A stretch of DNA of 64,000 bases from Natronosalvus rutilus (lineage in GTDB: Archaea; Halobacteriota; Halobacteria; Halobacteriales; Natrialbaceae), in assembly GCF_024204665.1 (NCBI RefSeq), contig NZ_CP100355.1, forward strand, positions 2,585,451 to 2,649,450. The letters run 5' to 3'. The position numbers and the translations under genes are program-made. Numbering within the stretch: position 1 is the first letter of the stretch; each line of letters starts with the position of its first letter. The notes beneath the pieces were generated by a model, which was not told where the DNA came from, ran no database searches, and was given only the letters and a program-made list of their open reading frames with translations. This document shows positions 8,707 through 16,095 of the stretch, one piece after another.

Positions 8707-9096
8707 TTATCGTCCGGTCTGTGCTTCGATGTATTCCTCGATGATCTGAGCCGATACTTCGCCTGCTGAGGAGACGAAGTACGAGCGCGTCCACAGCGAG
8801 GGGAGGCCGAAGTCGAATTCGTCTCGGAGGTTCCGCGAGGTGTAGCCCTTGACCTGTTGGATGATTTTGTTCGGGGAGAGTTTCGGATTCCCCGTGATGA
8901 ACAGGTGTACGTGGTCGGGCTGGATTGCCAGTCGGAGTATGTCGAGGTCGAGTTCGTCGGCTTTCTCTTCGATGAGTTGTTCGAGACGGGCTACAACCTC
9001 GTCGGTTAGCACCGGCTTACGGTACTTCGGACACCACACAAAGTGGTAGTGGAGGTTGTGTACCGACGTTCGCTCTCGACTATACCCGCGAGGCAT
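8707..9096 (-). CDS. tnpA: TnpA, Y1 transposase of IS200/IS605
   Basis: 129 residues, full length for the family. The HUH motif is HVHLFI (after LAIQPD), and the catalytic Tyr is in the C-terminal helix (AQIIEEYIEAQ). The N-terminal signature HNLHYHFVWCPKYRKPVL is intact. It catalyses single-strand excision and insertion through a 5'-phosphotyrosine. Its TAA stop is one base before the tnpB ATG, so the two are read from one transcript. Nothing suggests it is inactive. Confidence 0.95.
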   Translation of the reverse strand: MPRGYSRERTSVHNLHYHFVWCPKYRKPVLTDEVVARLEQLIEEKADELDLDILRLAIQPDHVHLFITGNPKLSPNKIIQQVKGYTSRNLRDEFDFGLPSLWTRSYFVSSAGEVSAQIIEEYIEAQTGR

Positions 9097-9448
9097 AGCC
9101 TTAGATAGAAACTACTCACTATTAGTTGCTTTGATTCTATCAACCCTACACCGTGCTATCGAGGAGCGATTCTGTCGGCTTTGTCGGATTCATCCCACGA
9201 CTGAAGTCGTGGGCTTTCTCCTCGAATCTGTGTAATACGCACCGAAGAGACCGTTCGCGGTATCGACCGAACCGGGTACTCGAACGCACGTCGGCAGGGA
9301 ACAGTTCCCGCCAGTGCGACGTTGGCGCGCATCCGCTTCTCATCCGTGCCCAACTCGAGCCGAACACGTATCGGCTGCAGGTGATCGTGGCGTCGTCGTG
9401 AGCAGAAACAGCACGCCCAATAGCCTTGGGCCCGACTGTTCGAGACGA
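9097..9448. other. 352-bp gene-free stretch at the IS left end
   Basis: Contains the second IS hairpin (9194-9213) and then ~235 bp with no convincing gene up to DUF7108. Open frames here are short and lack codon bias. This is presumably the IS left end plus the original rnhA-DUF7108 spacer. Confidence 0.5.
9194..9213. repeat. IS hairpin, copy 2 (left end or orphan right end)
   Basis: The same 20 bp as copy 1, lying ~100 bp upstream of the tnpA start. On the minus strand it is preceded by gaggagaaag and could encode GESPRLQSWD, resembling a tnpB C-terminus (copy 1 encodes GSPRLQSWE). It is therefore either the left end of this element or a right end left behind by an older copy. Confidence 0.75.
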
Positions 9449-10093
9449 ATGACCGGCCACGACGCATTCGAGCACGAACCGGGAGAGGGCGAAACCAACG
9501 GCGCATCCGACGCGGAACCCGACCTTCCCGCCGACGTCGTCGACGAAGCCGAACGCCTCCGTCGGCTCGAGCGAAACGCCGTCGACGAGGGAGAATGCGA
9601 GGCCCACGCCGACCGCCGGGAACGATTGCTCGAGGAACACGACTACACGGACCACGTCCGCTCGGACGACGGCGACGAGGTACTCGTCTTACATCCCAAG
9701 GAGTGGCACGACGAGGAAGCTGGGGTCATCAGAACGGACCGCATCGAGGATCTCACGCGCGCGGTCGAAATTCCGCTCGACGGGCCGGGCTACCCCGAAG
9801 ACTGGGACACCGTCGACGAGCAAAACCGATCGCTAGCGGCCGAGGTTCGCACCGTCCACGGCGACGTCCACGGCGACACCGCCGAAGCGCTCGCGGACTT
9901 CATGGGGAACCACTACGCGAAACCGATCACGTCCGCCTCGAGCGACGAACTCGAGGAGTTCCGTTCGGAGTACTTCGTTCGCAACGCCTGGCCCTCCGAG
10001 GAACAGCGCGACGCGTTAGACGACTCTCTCGAGCGTATTTACGAGACGGCCGAAAAACCGGTGCCCGAATTCCGGTCGGAACCGTCTCAGTGA
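9449..10093 (+). CDS. DUF7108 family protein ('rnhA operon protein')
   Basis: 214 residues. Acidic and soluble, with the blocks PADVVDEAERLRRLERNAVDE, RRERLLEEHDYTDHVR, LVLHPKEW, RAVEIPLDGPG, PEDWD, VHGDVHGDTAEALADFMGNHYAKPI and YFVRNAWPSEEQR that I know from the haloarchaeal 'rnhA operon protein'. No catalytic motif is recognised. The name comes from its usual position directly after rnhA, which is broken here by the IS insertion. ATG 9449 starts the conserved region with a variable ~25-residue acidic N-terminus. Confidence 0.78.
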   Translation: MTGHDAFEHEPGEGETNGASDAEPDLPADVVDEAERLRRLERNAVDEGECEAHADRRERLLEEHDYTDHVRSDDGDEVLVLHPKEWHDEEAGVIRTDRIEDLTRAVEIPLDGPGYPEDWDTVDEQNRSLAAEVRTVHGDVHGDTAEALADFMGNHYAKPITSASSDELEEFRSEYFVRNAWPSEEQRDALDDSLERIYETAEKPVPEFRSEPSQ

Positions 10094-10108
10094 TGTCAGA
10101 ACGGGTTT

Positions 10109-10468
10109 TCAGTAACTGTTCTCGATGATCTCGCCGATCTCGTCGGCGCGGTCGTCGCCCGTGACGACCTTCGAAAGCGACCACTCGAGACCGTCGAGGA
10201 CGGCCTCGTAGCCGTCGTCGGTCAGTTCGTACTGGTTGGTTCGCTTGTCGAGTTCACTCTTTTCGACCAGGCCCAGGTCGACGAGTTCGTCGAGGTTGGG
10301 GTAGAGTCGACCGTGGTTGACCTCCGTCCCGTAGTAGTCCTCGAGCTCGCGCTTGATGGCCAGGCCGTACATTGGCTCCTTCGCCAGGATGACCAGAATG
10401 TTGCGCTGAAACGCTGTAAGTTCGCGTGCGATACTCTGCTCGCCGGTGATTGCTTGTGCCTCTGACAT
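10109..10468 (-). CDS. PadR-family transcriptional regulator
   Basis: 119 residues, a PadR winged helix: ELTAFQRNILVILAKEPMYGLAIKRELEDYY, HGRLYPNLDELVDLGLVEK, then a wing and a C-terminal helix. The ligand is unknown. ATG 10468 is 27 nt after a good TATA box, so it is probably leaderless. It is convergent with DUF7108 and divergent from ppa; the order tfb, rnhA, DUF7108, PadR, ppa looks ancestral. Confidence 0.88.
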   Translation of the reverse strand: MSEAQAITGEQSIARELTAFQRNILVILAKEPMYGLAIKRELEDYYGTEVNHGRLYPNLDELVDLGLVEKSELDKRTNQYELTDDGYEAVLDGLEWSLSKVVTGDDRADEIGEIIENSY

Positions 10469-10490
10469 GGATGTGCAAATGTCACCAAGA

Positions 10491-10499
10491 TATTTAAGA
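10491..10499 (-). promoter_or_regulatory. TATA box of the PadR regulator
   Basis: CTTAAATAT on the minus strand, centred 27 nt before the ATG at 10468. Confidence 0.6.
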
Positions 10500-10631
10500 G
10501 TTACCAACTATTCAATTTGCGCCAGTGCGCAATAACAGGTGCTACGCGGGGCAGAAGGCCCGTATGCGGGCGAATTTCGGTTCGTTCGACTCCCACGTGA
10601 AACACCAGCACATCGTGGCTCCACGGGATTA

Positions 10632-10646
10632 CGAAAGTACTTTTTG
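10632..10646 (+). promoter_or_regulatory. BRE/TATA promoter of ppa
   Basis: CGAAAGTACTTTTTG: a CGAAAGT BRE-like motif running into a T-rich TATA element centred ~27 nt before the ppa ATG. Confidence 0.55.
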
Positions 10647-10667
10647 ATCGACCGCGGACCTGCCTGT

Positions 10668-11201
10668 ATGGTCAATCTCTGGGAAGACCTCGAGACCGGA
10701 CCGAACGCACCGGAAACGATCTACGCTGTCGTCGAGTGTCTCAAGGGCGAGCGAAACAAGTACGAGTACGACAAGGACGTGCCGGGCGTCGTCCTGGACC
10801 GAGTGCTCCACTCGAACGTCCACTACCCCTCGGACTACGGGTTCATCCCGCAGAGTTACTACGACGACGAGGATCCCTTCGACGTGCTCGTGCTCGTCGA
10901 GGACCAGACGTTCCCCGGCTGTATCATCGAGGCCCGTCCCGTCGCGCTCATGAAGATGGACGACGACGGCGAACAGGACGACAAAGTCGTCGCCGTCCCC
11001 GAGGAGGACCCCCGGTACGATCACATCCAGGACCTGGAGGACATCCCGCAACAGCAGCGTGACGAGATCGACGAGTTCTTCTCGACGTATAAGAACCTCG
11101 AGGAGGGCAAGGAAGTCGAGACACAGGGCTGGGAGGACAAGCAGGCTGCCTACGACGCGATCGAGCACGCCCAGGACCTCTACGAGGAGCACTTCGGATA
11201 G
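10668..11201 (+). CDS. ppa: Inorganic pyrophosphatase (family I)
   Basis: 177 residues. Hydrolyses PPi to two phosphates, pulling biosynthetic reactions forward. Family I motifs are present: EYDKD near residue 36, HYPSDYGFIPQSYYDDEDPFDVLVL with the metal-binding Asp cluster (DEDPFD), EARPVALMKMDDDGEQDDKVVAV and a C-terminal YKNLEEGK. Acidic, cytoplasmic, metal-dependent hexamer in relatives. Alone in its transcription unit. Confidence 0.95.
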   Translation: MVNLWEDLETGPNAPETIYAVVECLKGERNKYEYDKDVPGVVLDRVLHSNVHYPSDYGFIPQSYYDDEDPFDVLVLVEDQTFPGCIIEARPVALMKMDDDGEQDDKVVAVPEEDPRYDHIQDLEDIPQQQRDEIDEFFSTYKNLEEGKEVETQGWEDKQAAYDAIEHAQDLYEEHFG

Positions 11202-11322
11202 CGCACCCTCTCCGTTTTGCGGCCGTTCGTCGAGTGATACTCGAGAGTTATCTACACCGTTCGAACGATGCATTATGAGCATGGGTAATTTTATGCGTGT
11301 CGTTGACGTAGCTAGAGTCGAG

Positions 11323-11454
11323 ATGGCGACCAACCAGCACCCGACTCACGACGCGGCGTCGGCGGACGACTCGACGGATGGAGCCGGAATGGCCCACCTG
11401 ACGGTCGTGCCAACGAACTTCGACCCCGACGCGCCGAACCAGCGTCGAGATTGA
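11323..11454 (+). CDS. Small hypothetical protein (43 aa)
   Basis: MATNQHPTHDAASADDSTDG then AGMAHLTVVPTNFDPDAPNQ. The second half looks like a short conserved motif and the first a disordered acidic tail. The start is supported by a TATA-like aattttatg at ~11287-11296, 31 nt upstream. A longer form from 11275 is possible. Function unknown. Confidence 0.45.
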   Translation: MATNQHPTHDAASADDSTDGAGMAHLTVVPTNFDPDAPNQRRD

Positions 11455-11564
11455 ATCGGCTGCAGTGGCGTCGATCGCTCTCGGCGGGATGCGAGGGCTC
11501 TATCGTTCTCGAAAACAGTGTCTCGAGAAGAACCTTCTTGTAGCCGGTCGAACTACGGACCCCC

Positions 11565-12908
11565 ATGGGTCTGTTCGACCGATTGCGCGGCGATGAGAAC
11601 CCGCGCGTCGCGTTTATCGGTATCGACGGTGTGCCGTACAGTCTGTTGACGAACAACCGCGATCGATTCCCCAACTTCGCCGCGCTCGCAGACGAGGGAA
11701 CCGCGAGCGAGATCTCAAGCATCGTCCCTCCCGAATCGAGCGCCTGCTGGCCGGCACTCACGACTGGCGTCAACCCCGGTGAGACCGGCGTCTACGGCTT
11801 CCAGGACCGCGAGGTCGGCACCTACGAGACGTACGTGCCGATGGGACGAGAGGTACAGGCGACTCGCCTCTGGGACCGCGTAACGGAGGCGGGGCGCAAG
11901 GCAACCGTGTTCAACGTTCCCGTCACCTTTCCGCCACAGCGGGACGTCCAGCGGATGGTTTCGGGCTTTCTCTCCCCCGACCTCGAGAAGGCGGCCTTTC
12001 CCGACGACGTACGCGAGTACCTCGAGTCGATCGACTACCGCATCGACGTCAATCCGAAACTCGGCCACGAGGCGGACAAGACCGACTTCATCCAGGACGC
12101 CCACGAGACGCTCGACGCCCGCTTCGAGGCGTTCCAACACTACCTCGAGGCGGACGACTGGGACCTCTTCTTCGGCGTCTTCATGACGACCGACCGGGTG
12201 AACCACTTCCTGTTCAAGGACTACGAGCGCGACGGCGAGTACAGGGAGGAGTTCCTCGAGTTCTACGAGAAACTCGACGACTACATCGGGCGCATTCGCG
12301 GCCTCCTGCCGGACGACGTGACGCTGATCGTCGCCTCCGATCACGGATTCACCAGCCTCGACTACGAGGTCCACTTCAACGAGTGGCTCCACGAGGAGGG
12401 GTGGCTCTCCTTCGACACCGACAGCCCGGACGAACTGGGCGACATCGCCGACGAGACGCGCGCGTACTCGTTCATCCCCGGCCGCTTCTACCTCAATCTC
12501 GAGGGTCGAGAACCGCGCGGGTCGGTCCCACAGGAGGACTACGACGCGGTTCGCGACGAACTGAAGGCCATGCTCGAGAACCTTGAGGGTCCCGACGGTC
12601 GGAAGGTGGTCGACCGCGTCGTCGAGAAGGAGACGGCGTTCCGCGGCGACCACGACGACATCGCACCGGACCTCGTGGCGATTCCGGCTAAGGGCTTCGA
12701 CCTCAAGTCGGGGTTCAAAGCCGACAGCGACATCTTCACCACGGGCCCGCGTAACGGGATGCACAGCTTCGACGATACCAGCCTCTTCATCGACGACCCC
12801 GAGGCCACCATCGAGGACGCTGACCTCTACGACGTCGCCCCGACGATCCTCGACCTGCTCGAGGTCGACGTCAAGCGGTCGGCCTTCGACGGTGCGAGCC
12901 TGGTATAG
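11565..12908 (+). CDS. Alkaline phosphatase-superfamily phosphodiesterase / nucleotide pyrophosphatase
   Basis: 447 residues. Opens with RVAFIGIDGVPYSLL (first metal Asp) and has PPESSACWPALTTG (nucleophile region), FFGVFMTTDRVNHFLF (metal Asp/His), VASDHGF (Asp/His pair) and a late GMHSFDDTSLFI (His), the order of metal ligands in type I phosphodiesterases. No signal peptide, so it is cytoplasmic. Its substrate (nucleotide, sugar-nucleotide or phosphonate-like ester) cannot be told. Confidence 0.83.
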   Translation: MGLFDRLRGDENPRVAFIGIDGVPYSLLTNNRDRFPNFAALADEGTASEISSIVPPESSACWPALTTGVNPGETGVYGFQDREVGTYETYVPMGREVQATRLWDRVTEAGRKATVFNVPVTFPPQRDVQRMVSGFLSPDLEKAAFPDDVREYLESIDYRIDVNPKLGHEADKTDFIQDAHETLDARFEAFQHYLEADDWDLFFGVFMTTDRVNHFLFKDYERDGEYREEFLEFYEKLDDYIGRIRGLLPDDVTLIVASDHGFTSLDYEVHFNEWLHEEGWLSFDTDSPDELGDIADETRAYSFIPGRFYLNLEGREPRGSVPQEDYDAVRDELKAMLENLEGPDGRKVVDRVVEKETAFRGDHDDIAPDLVAIPAKGFDLKSGFKADSDIFTTGPRNGMHSFDDTSLFIDDPEATIEDADLYDVAPTILDLLEVDVKRSAFDGASLV

Positions 12909-12955
12909 AGGGGCCAACAGCTCTCGTTACTGCGGATACCGACTACCGAACGGCA

Positions 12956-13171
12956 TCACCGATCGACGAGCCACCGGTATCCATTTCGGAGCAGTTGCCC
13001 GATACCCAAGACCGTCGCCAGAATGCCACCGACGACGACGGTCGAGGCGACGAGATCGAACGACGGGAGGGGCGTGAATCGACCGAGTACGAGGAGAACG
13101 ATCGCCACGGCCCAGACGGCCGACAGGCCAACGCCGCTCCAGGCGAGAATTCGAACGAGCGTCGATTGCAT
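12956..13171 (-). CDS. Small two-TM membrane protein
   Basis: 71 residues from ATG 13171. Two hydrophobic helices (ILAWSGVGLSAVWAVAIVLLVLG; LVASTVVVGGILATVLGIGQLL) and a basic end RNGYRWLVDR. Haloarchaeal codon use. No family recognised. Confidence 0.5.
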   Translation of the reverse strand: MQSTLVRILAWSGVGLSAVWAVAIVLLVLGRFTPLPSFDLVASTVVVGGILATVLGIGQLLRNGYRWLVDR

Positions 13172-13311
13172 GGTCACCTGACGTGTCGTCGCAAGTATCG
13201 ATATTGCGATTTGCCACTGATCAAACGATGTGTGGCCGTCACCTCGTGGAACGTTCCCGATCGATAGCGCGTTTTCGAATCCGTTTTGACGACCCCGGTG
13301 CTGGCTCGAGT

Positions 13312-13806
13312 ATGCGCGACGCCACCGACGTGGAAGGCGAAGGTCAGGAGGAAGCGGAAACCGACGCCATCGACGACTCGAGCACCCTGACGGAGGTCGT
13401 CCACGCCCGCGGCCACGAGCACGTCTCCGCCCGACACGCGAGCACCTTCGAGATCACGACCGACGACTACCTCACGCCAGCCGGCGACTGCATCCTCGCC
13501 ATCGACGCCGACCGCGCCCCTGCCGACTTCGATCCGGACTTCGTCGAAGCCTGTCGGGACGCCAACGCGGTAATCACCGTCACCATCAAGGCCGCCGAAC
13601 ACACCGAGAGCGTGACGGGGCGAGGGGACCCCGACCTCGAGTTCGCCAGCGAGCGCAGTGCCGTCGGACGAACCAGTGAGTACGTCGACGAGCGGACGGT
13701 CCTGTTCGAGGCTGACTTCGCCGCCGAGGGGTTCGACCGCGACCTGGTGGCAGCCCTCGCCGACGGCACTGACGCGCGGGTGACGTTTACCGTGTCACCG
13801 GAGTGA
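13312..13806 (+). CDS. DUF371 family protein
   Basis: 164 residues. After a ~25-residue acidic N-terminus comes the DUF371 core: VVHARGHEHVSARHASTFEIT, DYLTPAGDCILAIDADRAPADF, and VDERTVLFEADFAAEGFDRDLV. Archaea-specific, beta-rich, small; function unknown. The two His of HARGHEHV resemble a metal or ligand site, which is only a suggestion. Confidence 0.8.
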   Translation: MRDATDVEGEGQEEAETDAIDDSSTLTEVVHARGHEHVSARHASTFEITTDDYLTPAGDCILAIDADRAPADFDPDFVEACRDANAVITVTIKAAEHTESVTGRGDPDLEFASERSAVGRTSEYVDERTVLFEADFAAEGFDRDLVAALADGTDARVTFTVSPE

Positions 13807-13822
13807 TCAACGAACCCGAGGG

Positions 13823-15130
13823 TCAGTCTCGACCCGATTGCTGTCCATCGACCGGCGCGTCCTGGAGCGGTGGCCGTTCCTCGCTCGAGCACGCGGTTTC
13901 GGGGATCGGGGACCGAAGGGCTACCAGCGGGAGTGCGAACGCGAGAAAGCCCCCACCGAGGAGCGCCAGTAACGTGATCGGCGAGGTCAGGTCCGCGACG
14001 AAGCCCGCGAGCGGTTTCAACGGGACGCGCACGAGTGCGTATCCCATCGACGCGGCGCTGAGGACGGTGGCGCGACCGACCGACGCCGACCGGTCGTTGA
14101 GGTACTGATTGACCAGCGGTTCGTACAGAGCTCGAGCCCCCTTCATCCCGAAGAAGACGGGAATGGCGAGTACCGGAACGACGGCAGGGGCAAGCACGGT
14201 CGCGGCGGTCACCACCGGGACCGTCAGCAGCGCCGTGCGGAGGCCCACCAAGGATCGAACGGTTTCCGCGTGATAACTCGTGATAGCCGCGAGGACGGCG
14301 AATCCAGCGTAGAGGAATCCGAGCGCAGCTTCCTCCGGCAGGGATCCGGCGAGGGTCGACACTGGCGATGCGTCGTTCAACACGTCGACGGTGATCGGCT
14401 GAATGTAGGTGTCTGCCACGTTGACCAGCGCGAAAAACAGGGCGACGAGTGGGACGAAGACGCGAAACGATGGGCCCGCGAACAGCCGTCGAAGCATCGA
14501 GAGCGTCTCGAGTACGCCAGGAGAGTCCGCCACGTTCGTCTCACTGGTGCCATCGAACTGGGCGTTCTTCGGCATGGTGAGCACCACGGCCACGCCAGCG
14601 CCGTTGAGCGCTGCCGAAGCGAGAAACGGATAGGTCGGCTCGATCGCGTACAGGAAGCCGCCACCGATCATCGTCACCGCGGAGACCCACTGGTGGACCG
14701 ACCCGCCTCGACCACGGATGCGAGTGAAATCCGCCTCGGTTCCCTCGTCGTCTTTCGCTCGAAGCGTCTCGTAGAGCCAGGCGTCCGCGGTTCCGGACTG
14801 AAACGCGAGCGAGACCGACCAGACGGCGTAGAGAACCAGAAACGAGAGGAACGAATCGGCGACGACGAACCCGGCAATAGACAGCGTCATCGCCGCCATT
14901 CCAATCGCAAGCGCGTTTCGACGACCGAGTCGGTCCGCGACGTAGCCCGTCGGCACCTCGAGGACGACGACGAGCAGCGCCGAAACGGCCCCGAGCGTCC
15001 CGATCTGGGCGAAGGTGAGATCCTTCCAGAGCAAGAACAGGGTGAACACCGGCCAGATGAAGCCGACCGAATCGGTAGCCTGAAAGAGATAGTACCTGGC
15101 GATGGGCGCGGAAATTTCGGTTCGACTCAT
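13823..15130 (-). CDS. MFS transporter
   Basis: 435 residues with about 12 hydrophobic segments and the MFS loop 2-3 signature VADRLGRRNALAIG. A second related GRATVLSAAS occurs in the C-terminal half. The N-terminus has no signal peptide. The substrate cannot be inferred; the family includes drug and metabolite exporters. No linked regulator. Confidence 0.85.
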   Translation of the reverse strand: MSRTEISAPIARYYLFQATDSVGFIWPVFTLFLLWKDLTFAQIGTLGAVSALLVVVLEVPTGYVADRLGRRNALAIGMAAMTLSIAGFVVADSFLSFLVLYAVWSVSLAFQSGTADAWLYETLRAKDDEGTEADFTRIRGRGGSVHQWVSAVTMIGGGFLYAIEPTYPFLASAALNGAGVAVVLTMPKNAQFDGTSETNVADSPGVLETLSMLRRLFAGPSFRVFVPLVALFFALVNVADTYIQPITVDVLNDASPVSTLAGSLPEEAALGFLYAGFAVLAAITSYHAETVRSLVGLRTALLTVPVVTAATVLAPAVVPVLAIPVFFGMKGARALYEPLVNQYLNDRSASVGRATVLSAASMGYALVRVPLKPLAGFVADLTSPITLLALLGGGFLAFALPLVALRSPIPETACSSEERPPLQDAPVDGQQSGRD

Positions 15131-15341
15131 CTGCGTCGTGGGATGGACGTACCGATAGCACTTAGGCGATTCCGGTTACAAATTTTTGTAATATATCTGC
15201 ATTATTTGGCACGCGACCGCCACCGTTTAACCGTGTACTGCTCGAGCAGATCAGACACACGTCACGCACGGTCCTCGAGCGGAGTCGCGACTGACGGCAC
15301 CAGCGAGACGACAGCACGTCTTCACGCGTGCTCGGCCGGTC

Positions 15342-15581
15342 TCACCGCATCCCGTCGGGGAGGTCCTGCGTCGGCGGCCGACCGACAGTGCGACAAATTC
15401 CGTCCAGAAGCAACAGCAGACTCTCTTTGTGACGAGGCTTGTTGTAGTGAATCGACGTCGGAGCGATCCCGTACCGATCGTACTCCTCGAACGCGTCCGG
15501 CGGCACCGTCTCGTGTTCGGTTACGTCCTTGCGGAGTTCGACTGCGAGAGCGTGTAAATGGATGAGTTCCTGTTTACGCAT
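15342..15581 (-). CDS. UPF0058 family protein
   Basis: 79 residues: MRKQELIHLHALAVELRKDV, then YDRYGIAPTSIHYNKPRHKESLLLLLDGI. This helical small protein is conserved across haloarchaea and methanogens; function unknown. It lies 14 bp downstream of a HalOD1 gene on the same strand and may be cotranscribed with it. Confidence 0.85.
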   Translation of the reverse strand: MRKQELIHLHALAVELRKDVTEHETVPPDAFEEYDRYGIAPTSIHYNKPRHKESLLLLLDGICRTVGRPPTQDLPDGMR

Positions 15582-15595
15582 TCCATCGATTCCTC

Positions 15596-15913
15596 TCACG
15601 CAGATTCGTTCGGCTGGCCGATCTGTGGGTCTCCCTCGTAAATTCGAACGGTTCCGTCGGAACCGATGGTGATGGTGTAGCCCTCGTGTTCGAATTCGAC
15701 ATTGACCGTCGAATCGTGCGCGCTCGCGTGACGCAGCAGCGTCACGACCGATTCCAGTTCGACGGATTCGTACAACGGTCCGACGTCGGTCTCGGGCACC
15801 TCCTCGAGGGCCGCGATTGCCTGGACGAGTTCTCCCGTCAACGCGTCCGTTTCGTCGTCCGTCGAGTCGAGTCCCATCTCTCCTTGGGGTGCGTGATCGA
15901 GTTGACTGCTCAT
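15596..15913 (-). CDS. HalOD1 output-domain protein (1 of 3 in this window)
   Basis: 105 residues. After a short N-terminus comes the HalOD1 pattern: LVQAIAALEEVPETDVGPLYESVELESVVTLL, then the beta strands VNVEFEHEGYTITIGSDGTVRIYEG. HalOD1 was described as an output domain of haloarchaeal signalling proteins; standalone copies are common and uncharacterised. ATG 15913 is preferred over the upstream GTG because a TATA-like tttcatagg lies ~30 nt upstream. Confidence 0.82.
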   Translation of the reverse strand: MSSQLDHAPQGEMGLDSTDDETDALTGELVQAIAALEEVPETDVGPLYESVELESVVTLLRHASAHDSTVNVEFEHEGYTITIGSDGTVRIYEGDPQIGQPNESA

Positions 15914-16095
15914 GTCTCCAGATAGCGGGCCAACGAACACCTATGAAAGCGGTGTCCCTAAATGTCGAGGTATATCCGTCGTTATCGTTTCGCGAAACAA
16001 TTTCACCAGGGGAAACTGAAATTATAGCCGCTGTAAACGGGACGGAGAACGCTTCTCGAACACGAACTGGATTTTGGGTCGGAAAACGCGAACCC

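Larger units (their letters stand above)
7521..9213 (-). mobile_element. IS200/IS605-family insertion sequence (tnpA + tnpB)
   Basis: A complete-looking element on the minus strand: tnpA then tnpB, one base apart. A 20-bp hairpin sequence CCCACGACTGAAGTCGTGGG occurs at both ends (7526-7545 and 9194-9213), as expected of the subterminal foldbacks that the Y1 transposase recognises. Elements of this family have no terminal inverted repeats and make no target duplication, so exact ends cannot be fixed here. The element sits between rnhA and its usual neighbour DUF7108. Confidence 0.85.

Noticed and set aside
14270-15565. 431-codon plus frame opposite the MFS gene
   Set aside because: Antisense shadow; hydrophilic Arg/Glu/His-rich, no family.
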